DNA from: Tannerellaceae bacterium
Lineage (GTDB): Bacteria > Bacteroidota > Bacteroidia > Bacteroidales > Tannerellaceae
DNA: 62,616 nucleotides
Direction of reading: 5' to 3'
Assembly (NCBI GenBank): GCA_031270665.1
Contig: JAISXD010000054.1
Span: 1-62,616, forward strand
Each line of letters begins with the position of its first letter. The stretch's first letter is position 1. Below the pieces are notes generated by a model. It had not been told where the DNA came from. It made no database searches and saw nothing but the letters and a program-made list of their open reading frames with translations. Shown piece after piece: positions 35,924-45,534 of the stretch. The position numbers were made by a program, and so were the translations under genes.

Positions 35924-36918
35924 GCAGGCAGATGCAGGTAAACGAAAAATATATGGCGCGTTGTTTGGAACTTGCCCGCCATGGAACAGGAAAAGTAAAC
36001 CCGAATCCGATGGTGGGTTCGGTTATCGTATATGAAGGAAAGATCATCGGAGAAGGGTATCACCGGGCCTATGGTGAAGCGCATGCGGAAGTAAACGCCA
36101 TCGCCTCGGTAAAAGACGAATCTCTACTGAAGGAATCAACGCTTTATGTAAACTTAGAGCCTTGCTCGCATTACGGGAAAACGCCTCCCTGTGCAGCATT
36201 GATTATCCGAAAACAAATTCCGCGCGTTATCATCGGATGTGCAGACCCTTACCCGGAAGTGTCGGGAAGAGGCGTAAAAATGCTGCAACAGGCAGGCATA
36301 GAAGTCGTGACGGGAGTAATGGAAGAAGAAGCATACGCCTTAAACAAGGTATACATGGTTTGTCAGGTGTTGAAACGCCCCTATATCTACCTGAAATGGG
36401 CGCAAAGCGCCGATGGGTTTATAGATAAAATACGTGAAGATGCCTCGGTAAAACCGGTTATATTCTCTTCGCCCGGCATGTTACAGATAGGCCACAAAAA
36501 ACGGGCGGAGGTTGCAGCCATCATGGTAGGCACGCGTACCGCTTTATTAGATAATCCCTCGCTGAGGGTAAGACATTGGGCCGGGACGTCTCCCGTAAGA
36601 GTGGTATTAGACAGGAACCTGACAATCCCTCCTCATTATCATTTGTTAGACGGTAGCCAGCCAACTCTTGTCTTTACACAAAGAACGAAAGAGAATGTAC
36701 CCAATGTTGACTATATCACGATCAATTATTCGGAAGATGTACTAAGCCAGATTTTATCCCATTTATATTCCAGGCGGCTCAATTCTTTGCTGGTAGAAGG
36801 CGGCTCCTTTTTACTAAACCAATTCCTGCAAAGAGAACTCTGGGATGAAATACAAATAGAAACAGCCCCACTGCTTTTAGGCAACGGCGTCGCCGCACCC
36901 GTTTTAGGTACTATTTAA
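35911..36918 (+). CDS. ribD: bifunctional riboflavin deaminase/reductase
   Basis: The 335-residue product catalyses the second and third steps of riboflavin synthesis. The zinc deaminase domain has HAEVNA (His58, Glu60) and PCSHYGKTPPC (Cys85, Cys94). The reductase domain (about 145-335) has KWAQSADGFID and VEGGSFLLNQF. It is divergent from prmC with 31 bases between. An alternative ATG at 35932 (MQVNEKYM) would leave more room for a promoter. No FMN riboswitch is seen. Confidence 0.93.
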   Translation: MDIQSRQMQVNEKYMARCLELARHGTGKVNPNPMVGSVIVYEGKIIGEGYHRAYGEAHAEVNAIASVKDESLLKESTLYVNLEPCSHYGKTPPCAALIIRKQIPRVIIGCADPYPEVSGRGVKMLQQAGIEVVTGVMEEEAYALNKVYMVCQVLKRPYIYLKWAQSADGFIDKIREDASVKPVIFSSPGMLQIGHKKRAEVAAIMVGTRTALLDNPSLRVRHWAGTSPVRVVLDRNLTIPPHYHLLDGSQPTLVFTQRTKENVPNVDYITINYSEDVLSQILSHLYSRRLNSLLVEGGSFLLNQFLQRELWDEIQIETAPLLLGNGVAAPVLGTI

Positions 36919-37010
36919 GTTGGTTACTAAAATATTATAAATATTGTAATACTTTAGGCGGAAAGCCAAAAATGTTTCTACTTTTGTCGTCTGATAAGTA
37001 ACCAACTTAT
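36916..37010. repeat. 13-bp perfect inverted repeat, 95-bp span
   Basis: TAAGTTGGTTACT at 36916-36928 is the exact reverse complement of AGTAACCAACTTA at 36998-37010. The left arm includes the ribD stop codon and the right arm lies just before the next gene. The inner sequence contains a -7-like TACTTTTG at 36979-36986. It could be a terminator-like structure, an operator pair or the ends of a very short mobile element. Confidence 0.6.
36979..36986 (+). promoter_or_regulatory. candidate -7 box of the DUF6242 gene
   Basis: TACTTTTG fits TAnnTTTG and lies 30 bases before the ATG at 37016, just ahead of the right arm of the inverted repeat, so transcription would begin within or beside that arm. 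No -33 box is clear. Confidence 0.45.
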
Positions 37011-37015
37011 ATGTT

Positions 37016-38374
37016 TTGATGAAAAATAGAACTGTACTATATATTAGCGGATGTATTTTGTTGTTGTTGACGTCGTGCTTAGGTTCGGATGATAATGTTT
37101 CTACAACTACCCTCCAGGATGCTCAAATAGCCACTTTCAGTCTGACAAATGACTCTGTCCCCGGACTGAATAGCGTAAAATTCACAATAGACCAGTTAAA
37201 CGGACTTATTTTCAACATGGACTCCATGCCATACGGCACAGAGGTTGGACAGGTTCTTTGTAATATAACATTCGTTTCCTATGCCATCAATGCTGCCATA
37301 ACTCCGCAGGTTCAGCCCGACACAACTTTTTCATGGGTTGAAAAAGACTCCGTTAATTTCTCAAAGCCCATAAAAATTGTGGTTACGGCCGTTGACGGAG
37401 TTACCAAAAAAACATATACGGCCCAATTAAACATACACCAGGTAAAACCGGATTCCCTGTCATGGGAACGCTATGCCGATAACCTGACGCCTGGGACAAT
37501 CCAGGAACGAAAAGTGATTACGCATTCATATAATAATGAAGATGTGTATTTTATGTACGTCGGAACCTCTGGAGATTACAAGCTATACTATTCGTCTGTG
37601 GCAGACGCCAGACGCTGGGAAGAATTACCCTTATCGGGTTTAAGCGGAAATGACAAACTTATTTCACAACTTACCCTTTTCGGATCGTTTGCGTACATCC
37701 CGTCGGAGTCGGGCACCCTTTATTCTTCACCTGACGGCGTTAATTGGGAATTGGCAGGCAATGCGCCTTCCGTTCGGTATCTGTTAGGAGCGTTAAGCGA
37801 AGGGCGTAATCAATCGCCTGTACTTGCGGCTATTGTAGAAGATAACGGCCTGCTGTCTTTTGCTTGTATGAACGAAAATAACGAATGGACAATAGGTGAA
37901 AATGTACACGACAAATTCCCCCTGACAAATTTTGCCTCTTACTCGTATATTAATATGTATCATACGTATGTAATACTTGTAGGAGGAAGAACCCGGGAAA
38001 ACCAATTGACAAATACCACATGGGGCACGATGAACGGCAAAGATTGGACATTACTCACGAATGAGGGAACCGGTTATTTTGAAGAAAGAGAAGGTTTGAT
38101 GCTTACTGGATACGATGGAAAATTCTTCCTGACGGGCGGAATGAATGCAGCGGGAAAAGCATCTAAAGAGATATATACTTCGATAGATCATGGCGTCACC
38201 TGGGCGCTGCAAGACTCATTGCTGATATTTCCCAATGCGTATAATGCAAGAGGTTTTGCTTCTGTTCAGGTAGACAAAGATAACTATATGCTTATTTTCG
38301 GCGGAAAAACAAGCAATGACACATACCAGTTAAATGAAATTTGGCGAGGGCGCATAAACCGCTTAGGTTTTTAA
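37016..38374 (+). CDS. DUF6242-type lipoprotein with sialidase-like repeats
   Basis: The 452-residue product has a lipoprotein signal with Cys21 (LLLTSC) followed by an acidic patch (LGSDD), suggesting surface display. Residues about 35-145 form a beta domain with strands FSLTNDSVPGLNSVKFTID and KTYTAQLNIHQ. Residues 150-450 look like a propeller with Asp-box-like repeats (YSSPDGVNWELAG; YTSIDHGVTWALQD; MNGKDWTLLT). The domain pattern matches DUF6242, whose function is unknown. No sialidase catalytic set is recognisable. Confidence 0.72.
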   Translation: MMKNRTVLYISGCILLLLTSCLGSDDNVSTTTLQDAQIATFSLTNDSVPGLNSVKFTIDQLNGLIFNMDSMPYGTEVGQVLCNITFVSYAINAAITPQVQPDTTFSWVEKDSVNFSKPIKIVVTAVDGVTKKTYTAQLNIHQVKPDSLSWERYADNLTPGTIQERKVITHSYNNEDVYFMYVGTSGDYKLYYSSVADARRWEELPLSGLSGNDKLISQLTLFGSFAYIPSESGTLYSSPDGVNWELAGNAPSVRYLLGALSEGRNQSPVLAAIVEDNGLLSFACMNENNEWTIGENVHDKFPLTNFASYSYINMYHTYVILVGGRTRENQLTNTTWGTMNGKDWTLLTNEGTGYFEEREGLMLTGYDGKFFLTGGMNAAGKASKEIYTSIDHGVTWALQDSLLIFPNAYNARGFASVQVDKDNYMLIFGGKTSNDTYQLNEIWRGRINRLGF

Positions 38375-38456
38375 TACAAAGAAGTTCTTTTGCTAAGTAT
38401 AATTTTATGAGACTTTTAGCGTTAGAGAAAGAAGGTGCGGTTAAAAACAGTAAGGC

Positions 38457-39173
38457 ATGGCTTCAACTTTTTTTCAACGGATAGTCTTGATTTGTATACT
38501 TGCCGGATATTATCCTGTCCTGCAGGCGCAAGAGTACAAATTTGAAATCGGAGGTATGGCCGGTGGTGCATTTTATATGGGCGACGTGAACAAAAGCGTC
38601 CTCTTGGAAGGTGTAAACCCTGCTTTCGGAGGTATATTCCGGTATAATGCCAATTTCAGATGGGCTGTAAAAGCGAATTTGATGTGGGGGCGCGTATCGG
38701 GGAGTACAAACGGACTTGACAATGTATTTCCGGGTAATGCCCAAGCTTCTTTTGACAGGAATCTGTTTGAGTTGGGAGCCCAAATGGAGTTTAACTTCTT
38801 TGCCTATAGCGACAAGTTTTCGTATATGAATACGAAACGCTTTAGTCCTTACATTTTAGCAGGATTGGGCGTGACGGTGGCTCCCGGGAGCGGACAAACC
38901 TTTGCAGGCCCGAACGTTCCTTTAGGCGTAGGCGTTAAATATAAATTGAGGAACCGGATTAATGTAGGATGTGAGTTTTCGTTTCGTAAGTTGTTTGGCG
39001 ATAATTTCGATGTAACAAACGATGGCAACTCCATACTGGATGATCCGTACCATATAGAAGGCAGCCTGTTGAAGAACAAAGATTGGTATTCGTTTTTTTT
39101 GTTGTCTGTAACATGGGATTTTGGCCCGAGAAAGAGGCCTTGTAACAATATAAACAGTATATTTGGATTTTAG
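38457..39173 (+). CDS. DUF6089 outer-membrane beta-barrel protein
   Basis: The 238-residue product has a signal peptide (cleavage near LQAQ) and an eight-stranded-barrel pattern beginning [20 protein letters not shown]. Further strands include [15 protein letters not shown] and [18 protein letters not shown]6089 genes stand directly before uppS and bamA in many Bacteroidetes, and this order is kept here with 14 bases to uppS. This position suggests a role in envelope assembly, but none has been shown. Confidence 0.85.
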   Translation: MASTFFQRIVLICILAGYYPVLQAQEYKFEIGGMAGGAFYMGDVNKSVLLEGVNPAFGGIFRYNANFRWAVKANLMWGRVSGSTNGLDNVFPGNAQASFDRNLFELGAQMEFNFFAYSDKFSYMNTKRFSPYILAGLGVTVAPGSGQTFAGPNVPLGVGVKYKLRNRINVGCEFSFRKLFGDNFDVTNDGNSILDDPYHIEGSLLKNKDWYSFFLLSVTWDFGPRKRPCNNINSIFGF

Positions 39174-39187
39174 AGAATGAACAACGT

Positions 39188-39931
39188 ATGTCGTTGAAAG
39201 AAAAAATAGACATAAATTATTTGCCGCAGCATATTGCTATCATCATGGATGGTAATGGCAGATGGGCTAAATCTAAAGGACAAGACCGTAGCGTCGGGCA
39301 CCAGGAAGGCGTTGTATCTGTTCGTAAAATAGTAGAAGCCGCCACAGCCATTGGGCTAAAATATGTCACTGTTTATACGTTCTCCAATGAAAATTGGAAT
39401 CGCCCCCGTGAGGAAGTCGCAGCGCTGATGGAATTGTTAGTTGCCGCTATTCACCGGGAGACGCCCGACTTAATGAAGAATAATGTTTGCCTTAAAGCCA
39501 TAGGTAACCTGAACCGCTTGCCGGAGAAAGCCTATGCCATATTAATGGATTGCATTGAAGAGACATCCGTTAATACCGGAACAACCCTCGTGCTGGCTCT
39601 CAGTTATTCTTCCAAATGGGAACTTACGGAAGTGGTTCGGCAAATAGCTGTCGAAGCTGTAGAGAATAAAATTAATCCCAACGATATAACTGAGGCTACC
39701 GTCTCAGTCCACCTTGCGACCAAAGGTATTCCCGATCCTGATTTGTTGATCAGGACAGGAGGAGAGAAGAGAATCAGTAATTTCCTGTTATGGCAAATGT
39801 CGTACACGGAGTTTTATTTTACTGATACGTATTGGCCGGATTTCAGAGAAGAAGAGTTCTATGGAGCTATCCTGTATTACCAGCAACGCGAACGCAGGTT
39901 TGGTAAGACAAGCGAACAATTAAATCTATAA
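39188..39931 (+). CDS. uppS: isoprenyl (undecaprenyl) diphosphate synthase
   Basis: The 247-residue product extends farnesyl diphosphate to the C55 carrier used for peptidoglycan and other envelope polymers. It has the cis-prenyltransferase motif [14 protein letters not shown] (catalytic Asp21), [11 protein letters not shown] and the C-terminal [19 protein letters not shown]. Length is typical. It lies between the DUF6089 gene and bamA, 17 bases before the latter. Confidence 0.95.
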   Translation: MSLKEKIDINYLPQHIAIIMDGNGRWAKSKGQDRSVGHQEGVVSVRKIVEAATAIGLKYVTVYTFSNENWNRPREEVAALMELLVAAIHRETPDLMKNNVCLKAIGNLNRLPEKAYAILMDCIEETSVNTGTTLVLALSYSSKWELTEVVRQIAVEAVENKINPNDITEATVSVHLATKGIPDPDLLIRTGGEKRISNFLLWQMSYTEFYFTDTYWPDFREEEFYGAILYYQQRERRFGKTSEQLNL

Positions 39932-39948
39932 AACAATAACTGTTAAAT

Positions 39949-42612
39949 ATGTGTAAGAGAATAGTGCTGTTTTTTATTTTCCTTGGCTTCTCCTTGGGGA
40001 TGTACGCCCAGGAAATTACTGACACTACCCATGTTGATCCTCCGGCTGAAGTGCCGGTTATTTCGTACACAATGTCTCCGAAAAAGTATAAAATCGCTGA
40101 TATTAAAGTAACAGGGGTTAAAAATTATGAAGATTTTGTATTGATCAACTTCTCCGGTTTATCGGTAGGAGACATCGTTACCATACCAACCGGTGATGAA
40201 ATAACAGGAGCTGTAAAACGTTTCTGGAGGCATGGATTATTTTCGGATGTTAAAATATTAGCAACAAAAATAGAAGGTGACAGTATATGGTTGGAGTATC
40301 AACTGAAACAACGCCCCCGCATTTCGCAGGTAAATTATAGCGGAATAAAAAAAGGGGAACGAGAAGAGTTGGAAACAAGGTTAGGACTCCGCAAAGGCTA
40401 CCAGATTACGCCCAACCTGATGGACAGGGCAAAAATTGTTATCCGGAAATACTTCGACGGTAAAGGATTTAAAAATGTAACTATTGATATTGTACAGAAA
40501 GACGATCTGGCCAGTGAAGGAGAGGTTATACTGGATATTAATATAGACAAGAATGAAAAGACAAAAATAAACGGCATCTCCTTTACGGGCAACAGTGCGT
40601 TAAGCGTTATCCAGTTGAAAAAAGCGATGAAGAAAACAAATGAAAAGTTTTCTCTGCCCAAACGCTTCCGTACAAGTATTCTGGAAATGTTCAGTACCAA
40701 GAAGTTTACCTCAGAAGAATACGAGAATGATAAGAAAAATATCATTGATAAATATAACGAATATGGTTACAGGGACGCTGTATTATTGTCGGATACCGTT
40801 TATAATTTCAATCAAAAGACGGTTAATATTGAAATATCCTTAGATGAAGGGCAACAGTATTTCCTGAAAGATATCCGCTTTGTAGGCAATACGCAATACC
40901 CGACCGACTATCTGGAGGCTATCTTAAATATGAAGCCGGGCGAAATCTATAATCAAAAGAAATTGAACGAACGCCTGACAACAGCCGACGACGCCGTATC
41001 AAACGTTTATTTCAACAACGGATATTTGTTCTTTGGAGCCGACTTGGTAGAGGTGGAGGTAGAGAATGACTCCATTTCGTTGGAAATCCGTATTCAGGAA
41101 GGGCCGCAGGCAACGATAAACCGGATTATTATCAATGGAAACGACCGGTTATATGAAGATATTGTCCGTAGGGAATTGTATACCAAACCGGGTATGCTGT
41201 TCAGCCGCGAAGAGCTGATCCGTTCCGTTCGCGAATTGGCGCAAATGGGGCATTTCGACCCTGAAAACCTGAATCCGCACCCACTCCCCGATCCCGAAAA
41301 CGGTACGGTAGACATACAATATGACCTGGTATCAAAAGCAAACGACCAGGTTGAGTTTTCAGCCGGCTGGGGACAAACCGGCGTAATTGGCAAGTTAAGC
41401 CTCCGGTTTACAAACTTTTCCATGAAAAACTTTTTAAATCCCAAAACGTATAAAGGTATTATACCGCAGGGAGAAGGACAAACCCTGACATTGAGTGGCC
41501 AGACAAACGGGCGCTATTACCAGGGATATAGTATCTCTTTCCTGGATCCCTGGTTTGGAGGGAAAAGGCCTAATACGTTATCTGTAAGCGCCTATTTCTC
41601 CAAGCAAACCGGCGTCAACAGTAACTATTTAAGCAATAGTATGTACGCCAATCCCTATTATTATGGCGGCGGATACGGATATGGCTCTGGATACAACTCT
41701 GGATACTATGACAACAGTTATGAGTTAGCGTACGATCCCGACAAATCAATGATGATGGTAGGCGTTTCAGCGGGATATGGAAAGCGTTTAAACTGGCCCG
41801 ACGACTATTTCCAATTTATGGTAACCCTGAATTATCAGATGTATATTCAGAAGAATTGGGGCTATTTTTCCTCCTATTATACAAACGGTAAAAGCCATAA
41901 TATCAACCTGGAATTGTTGTTGCAACGTAGTTCTATCGACAACCCGTTATATACCCGCCGAGGTTCTCAATTCGCTTTCTCGGTAAGCGCCACTCCTCCT
42001 TATTCCTTGTGGGACGGCAATGATTATGCAGCCATGAGCCCGTATGATGAGAGGATATATAAATTAGTTGAATACCATAAATGGAAGTTCAAGGCTAAGA
42101 TATTTTCTCCATTAGCGCCTCTGACCGTAAAACGGACGCCTGTATTGATGTCTCGCGTTGAATATGGATTCCTGGGCCATTACAACAAATACAAAAAATC
42201 CCCCTTTGAAACTTTCTATATGGGAGGTGACGGTATGAGCGGATACTCCAGCTCCTATGGAATGGAAACAATTGGATTGAGAGGATATGAAAATGGCAGT
42301 ATTGTAGGTAATGACGGGCGTGGCTATGGCTATGCTTACTCCCGCCTGAGTATGGAATTTCGTTATCCGTTTTTGTTGGAACCTTCTTCTACCATTTATG
42401 GTTTGGTGTTTGCCGAAGCCGGTAATGCCTGGATCGATTTAAAGAGCTTCAACCCGTTTGCATTGAAACGTTCAGCCGGTGTAGGGGTACGCATCTTCCT
42501 GCCGATGATTGGTTTGATGGGTATTGACTGGGCTTATGGATTCGACAAAACAGACGGCACTCGTCAGAGAGGCGGAAGTAATTTCCACTTTATTATAGGA
42601 CAAGAATTTTAA
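39949..42612 (+). CDS. bamA: outer-membrane assembly factor BamA
   Basis: The 887-residue product has a signal peptide (cleavage near MYAQ), five POTRA domains (about 45-440) and an Omp85 barrel ending FHFIIGQEF. The barrel contains a loop rich in Gly, Tyr and Ser (about residues 568-590, YYYGGGYGYGSGYNSGYYD) as in other Bacteroidetes BamA proteins. It inserts outer-membrane proteins. Skp-like chaperones follow. Confidence 0.95.
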   Translation: MCKRIVLFFIFLGFSLGMYAQEITDTTHVDPPAEVPVISYTMSPKKYKIADIKVTGVKNYEDFVLINFSGLSVGDIVTIPTGDEITGAVKRFWRHGLFSDVKILATKIEGDSIWLEYQLKQRPRISQVNYSGIKKGEREELETRLGLRKGYQITPNLMDRAKIVIRKYFDGKGFKNVTIDIVQKDDLASEGEVILDINIDKNEKTKINGISFTGNSALSVIQLKKAMKKTNEKFSLPKRFRTSILEMFSTKKFTSEEYENDKKNIIDKYNEYGYRDAVLLSDTVYNFNQKTVNIEISLDEGQQYFLKDIRFVGNTQYPTDYLEAILNMKPGEIYNQKKLNERLTTADDAVSNVYFNNGYLFFGADLVEVEVENDSISLEIRIQEGPQATINRIIINGNDRLYEDIVRRELYTKPGMLFSREELIRSVRELAQMGHFDPENLNPHPLPDPENGTVDIQYDLVSKANDQVEFSAGWGQTGVIGKLSLRFTNFSMKNFLNPKTYKGIIPQGEGQTLTLSGQTNGRYYQGYSISFLDPWFGGKRPNTLSVSAYFSKQTGVNSNYLSNSMYANPYYYGGGYGYGSGYNSGYYDNSYELAYDPDKSMMMVGVSAGYGKRLNWPDDYFQFMVTLNYQMYIQKNWGYFSSYYTNGKSHNINLELLLQRSSIDNPLYTRRGSQFAFSVSATPPYSLWDGNDYAAMSPYDERIYKLVEYHKWKFKAKIFSPLAPLTVKRTPVLMSRVEYGFLGHYNKYKKSPFETFYMGGDGMSGYSSSYGMETIGLRGYENGSIVGNDGRGYGYAYSRLSMEFRYPFLLEPSSTIYGLVFAEAGNAWIDLKSFNPFALKRSAGVGVRIFLPMIGLMGIDWAYGFDKTDGTRQRGGSNFHFIIGQEF

Positions 42613-42649
42613 TTAACTTAATTTAGATGCTTCATTCTAAACCCAATGC

Positions 42650-42657
42650 TATATTTG
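42650..42657 (+). promoter_or_regulatory. candidate -7 box before first skp-like gene
   Basis: TATATTTG lies 32 bases before the skp-like ATG at 42689. No -33 box is evident; an internal promoter in the bamA operon is possible. Confidence 0.4.
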
Positions 42658-42682
42658 TAGTCATAAAGAAAACACAAAAAGA

Positions 42683-43204
42683 ATGAATATGAAAAAAATT
42701 ATTGTCTTATGCAGCTTTTTGTTTATCTGCTCTTTTGCCGGAGTAGCTCAAAAGTTTGCATTAATTGATATGGAATATATCTTAAAGAATATTCCGGCCT
42801 ACGAAATGACGAACGAACAACTCAGTCAGATTTCCAGAAAATGGCAGAACGAGGTGGAAGCTATCCAGCAGGAAGCGCAGAATATGTATAAAACATACCA
42901 AAGCGACTTGGTATTCTTATCGGCTGAAATGAAGTCGAAACGTGAAGAAGAAATTGTAAAAAAGGAACAGGAAGCACAAGAACTGAAACGTAAATATTTC
43001 GGCGCCGACGGAGAATTATACAAAAAACGGGAAAGCCTGATGAAGCCTATCCAGGACGAAATATATAATGCGGCGAAAGAGATTTCGGAAGATAAGGGAT
43101 ACCAGTTAATTGTGGATCGTGCATCGGCCATGAGTATTATTTTTGCATCTCCCAGGATTGACGTCAGTAATGAAATTCTCCTAAAATTAGGATATTCAAA
43201 ATAA
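42683..43204 (+). CDS. OmpH/Skp-family periplasmic chaperone 1
   Basis: The 173-residue product has a signal peptide (cleavage near GVAQ) and the Skp layout: a short beta segment (KFALIDMEYILKNIPAY), a charged helical coiled-coil tentacle (about 50-125) and a closing beta segment (GYQLIVDRASAMSIIFASP). It carries unfolded outer-membrane proteins to BamA. An ATG at 42689 may be the real start (MKKIIVL). Confidence 0.9.
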   Translation: MNMKKIIVLCSFLFICSFAGVAQKFALIDMEYILKNIPAYEMTNEQLSQISRKWQNEVEAIQQEAQNMYKTYQSDLVFLSAEMKSKREEEIVKKEQEAQELKRKYFGADGELYKKRESLMKPIQDEIYNAAKEISEDKGYQLIVDRASAMSIIFASPRIDVSNEILLKLGYSK

Positions 43205-43276
43205 ATGCTTACATTTGTGCGCTTTAGCATAAAAAAAACAGTGTATCTAATTAATAATTAATAATAATATAAGAAA

Positions 43277-43771
43277 ATGAAGAAACTTATTGTTTTATTG
43301 TTCATGATTCTTCCGTTGAGTGTTGTTGCTCAGGAAATAAAAATTGCTTATGTGGCTGTTCAGGAAATATTCACGTCAATGCCAGAATTATCTACTATTG
43401 AAAAACAACTGACGGATCTGAATGAGAAATATACTCAGGAATTAAAAGTTATGCAGGATGAATATCAGAAAAAGTATTCGGATTATATGTCACAGCAGGA
43501 TTCATTAACGGAAAATATCAAATTGAGAAGAATGCAGGAAATAGACGACATCCGCGCCCGAATGGAAAACTTCGTTCCTATCGCACAACAAGACATGCAG
43601 AAAAAACAGGAAGAACTGTATAAACCTGTTCAGGAAAAAATACATAATGCAATCAAAGCCGTAGGCGAAGAAAAGGGGTATACCTATATAATCGACCCGC
43701 AAGTATTTCTTTTTACCGGAAATAATGCAATTAATGCCACTCAGTTTGTAAGAACCAAATTAGGTATTTAA
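43277..43771 (+). CDS. OmpH/Skp-family periplasmic chaperone 2
   Basis: The 164-residue product is a paralogue of the previous one with the same order: signal peptide (SVVAQ), IKIAYVAVQEIFTSMP strand, coiled-coil helices (about 40-120) and GYTYIIDPQVFLFTG. Two skp-like genes after bamA are normal in Bacteroidetes. It is followed by a hairpin. Confidence 0.9.
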   Translation: MKKLIVLLFMILPLSVVAQEIKIAYVAVQEIFTSMPELSTIEKQLTDLNEKYTQELKVMQDEYQKKYSDYMSQQDSLTENIKLRRMQEIDDIRARMENFVPIAQQDMQKKQEELYKPVQEKIHNAIKAVGEEKGYTYIIDPQVFLFTGNNAINATQFVRTKLGI

Positions 43772-43790
43772 TAATTATTTGTAGTATGCT

Positions 43791-43821
43791 AAAGGATGCT
43801 TTTCGTTGGAAGGCATCCTTT
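43791..43821 (+). terminator. hairpin after the second skp-like gene
   Basis: AAAGGATGC (43791-43799) pairs exactly with GCATCCTTT (43813-43821) around a 13-base loop, with a short T-rich tail. It probably ends the uppS-bamA-skp transcript in part, and it overlaps the TTG proposed by the longest murI frame, arguing for a later murI start. Confidence 0.6.
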
Positions 43822-43850
43822 GCCGTTTTATAATGAAAGCCAGATTCATT

Positions 43851-44684
43851 ATGTATTCACAAATACCAGGCCCTGTCGGAATATTTGATTCCGGTTATGG
43901 TGGGTTGACAATCTTTGATAAGATACAAAAAGCGCTTCCCGAATATGATTATATCTACTTAGGGGATAACGCCCGCACACCGTATGGAACCCGCTCGTTT
44001 GAAGTTGTCTACCGGTTTACTCGCCAGGCTGTTAGTAAATTGTTCGAACAAGGTTGCCAATTGGTAATACTGGCCTGCAATACGGCTTCGGCAAAAGCGC
44101 TACGGACCATACAGCTAAAAGATTTACCGCTATGGGATGCCTCAAGAAGGGTATTAGGCGTTATCCGTCCCACGGTAGAAGCAATGGATCGCATCAGCCG
44201 GAGTAAACATGTAGGCATACTGGCCACTTCAGGGACGATCTCGTCAGACTCATATACCATCGAAATCGAAAAGCTGTATCCACATATCAAGGTAACAGGC
44301 GAGGCTTGCCCGATGTGGGTTCCTTTGGTAGAAAACAATGAGTTTCATTCGCCAGGCGCCGACTATTTTGTCAAAAAACATATTGATCATATCCTTTCCA
44401 GGGATGCGGGTATCGACACATTGGTGCTGGCTTGCACGCATTATCCTTTATTACAGGATAAGATTTACGAGTTTCTTCCCGAAGGAATAACCTTGTTTTC
44501 ACAAGGGGAAAGAGTGGCCGGGAGCCTTACAGATTATCTCGGGCGCCATCCCGAAATGGATAAGCGGTTAACCAAAGGAGGGACAAGCCGTTTCCTGACA
44601 ACAGAAGCTGCCGGGAAGTTTTCCGAGGCAGCTTCCATCTTCCTCCACTATCCCATAAAGGTAAAACAAATAGCCATTGATTAA
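43851..44684 (+). CDS. murI: glutamate racemase
   Basis: From 43851 the product is 277 residues and makes D-glutamate for peptidoglycan. Active-site parts are IFDSGYGGLT (Asp13), the first catalytic cysteine Cys76 in ACNTAS, and the second Cys195 with His197 in ACTHYPLLQ. The frame extends to a TTG at 43806, but this lies in a terminator hairpin; an ATG at 43833 is another option. It is separated by 3 bases from the next gene. Confidence 0.93.
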   Translation: MYSQIPGPVGIFDSGYGGLTIFDKIQKALPEYDYIYLGDNARTPYGTRSFEVVYRFTRQAVSKLFEQGCQLVILACNTASAKALRTIQLKDLPLWDASRRVLGVIRPTVEAMDRISRSKHVGILATSGTISSDSYTIEIEKLYPHIKVTGEACPMWVPLVENNEFHSPGADYFVKKHIDHILSRDAGIDTLVLACTHYPLLQDKIYEFLPEGITLFSQGERVAGSLTDYLGRHPEMDKRLTKGGTSRFLTTEAAGKFSEAASIFLHYPIKVKQIAID

Positions 44685-44687
44685 CGC

Positions 44688-45353
44688 GTGAAACGACCGA
44701 TTTTATTTCTATTTATTTCCTTACTTGTCTGCACGAATGGCAAGGCGGAAGGTTTAGGCCGTTATTTTACATCCAAAGGATTGGTAGATGTTTGCCGCAT
44801 GGATACGTCTATCCATGTTTTACTCAAATACGCTACAACCGATAATTTGTTTAATGAAGCGGTTTACACCGGAATAAAAGGGATATGGCTACATCCGGAT
44901 GCCGCTTCTAAATTGACAAAGGCGCAAAAGCTCTTAAAAGAAAAACACCCGGGCTATTCACTGATTGTTTATGACGCCGCCCGCCCGATGTCTGTACAAA
45001 AAAAAATGTGGAACCTGGTCAGTGGAACCCGCAAAACAAATTATGTAAGCAATCCCGCCAAAGGAGGAAGCCTGCATAATTACGGCATGGCCGTAGACGT
45101 AACAATCGTCAACCGATACGGAAAACCGCTCTCCATGGGATGCCCTTTCGACCACTTTGGTGAAGAAGCCCATATAAATAACGAAGAAGCCTTACTGCAA
45201 TCAGGCAAAATATCCCGGGAAGAATACAACAACCGCCGGCTGTTACGACAAATAATGCGCCAAGCCGGCTTCCGGACAATCTTATATGAATGGTGGCATT
45301 TCAACGCCTGCTCAAAAGAAGAAGCGAAAAAGCGCTATGTTCTCATTGAATAG
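44688..45353 (+). CDS. D-alanyl-D-alanine dipeptidase (VanX/DdpX family)
   Basis: The 221-residue product is an M15D zinc peptidase with a signal peptide (to about residue 20), so it is periplasmic. It has substrate Arg99 (YDAARPMS), zinc ligands His130 and Asp137 in SLHNYGMAVD and EWWH (Glu201, His204). It starts with GTG 3 bases after murI. With no van resistance genes nearby it more likely recycles D-Ala-D-Ala from peptidoglycan than confers vancomycin resistance. Confidence 0.92.
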   Translation: MKRPILFLFISLLVCTNGKAEGLGRYFTSKGLVDVCRMDTSIHVLLKYATTDNLFNEAVYTGIKGIWLHPDAASKLTKAQKLLKEKHPGYSLIVYDAARPMSVQKKMWNLVSGTRKTNYVSNPAKGGSLHNYGMAVDVTIVNRYGKPLSMGCPFDHFGEEAHINNEEALLQSGKISREEYNNRRLLRQIMRQAGFRTILYEWWHFNACSKEEAKKRYVLIE

Positions 45354-45465
45354 AAGTTGTAGGAAGTAATGTAAAACGCATTGCTGTAACATTTCCTTAG
45401 CGAAACGATCTCAACGCTACCCATTTATTCCGGGATATAGATACGTCTAATTTCTAAAATTAAAG

Positions 45466-45508
45466 TATATTTGAAGTCCGGATGATTATGAAACACTTGT
45501 CCGGACTT
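45466..45508 (+). promoter_or_regulatory. -7 box and inverted repeat before the GH20-like gene
   Basis: TATATTTG (45466-45473) is followed at once by AAGTCCGGA (45474-45482), which is repeated inverted as TCCGGACTT at 45500-45508. The repeat covers the expected transcription start, so it could be a repressor operator or a 5' stem-loop. No -33 box is evident. Confidence 0.5.
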
Positions 45509-45534
45509 TATTAAACACTTTTAATCTTATTCTT

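Noticed and set aside
35880-36047. N-terminal extension of PrmC by 56 residues
   Set aside because: It overlaps ribD and the promoter at 35894-35923, and PrmC proteins normally begin at the later methionine.
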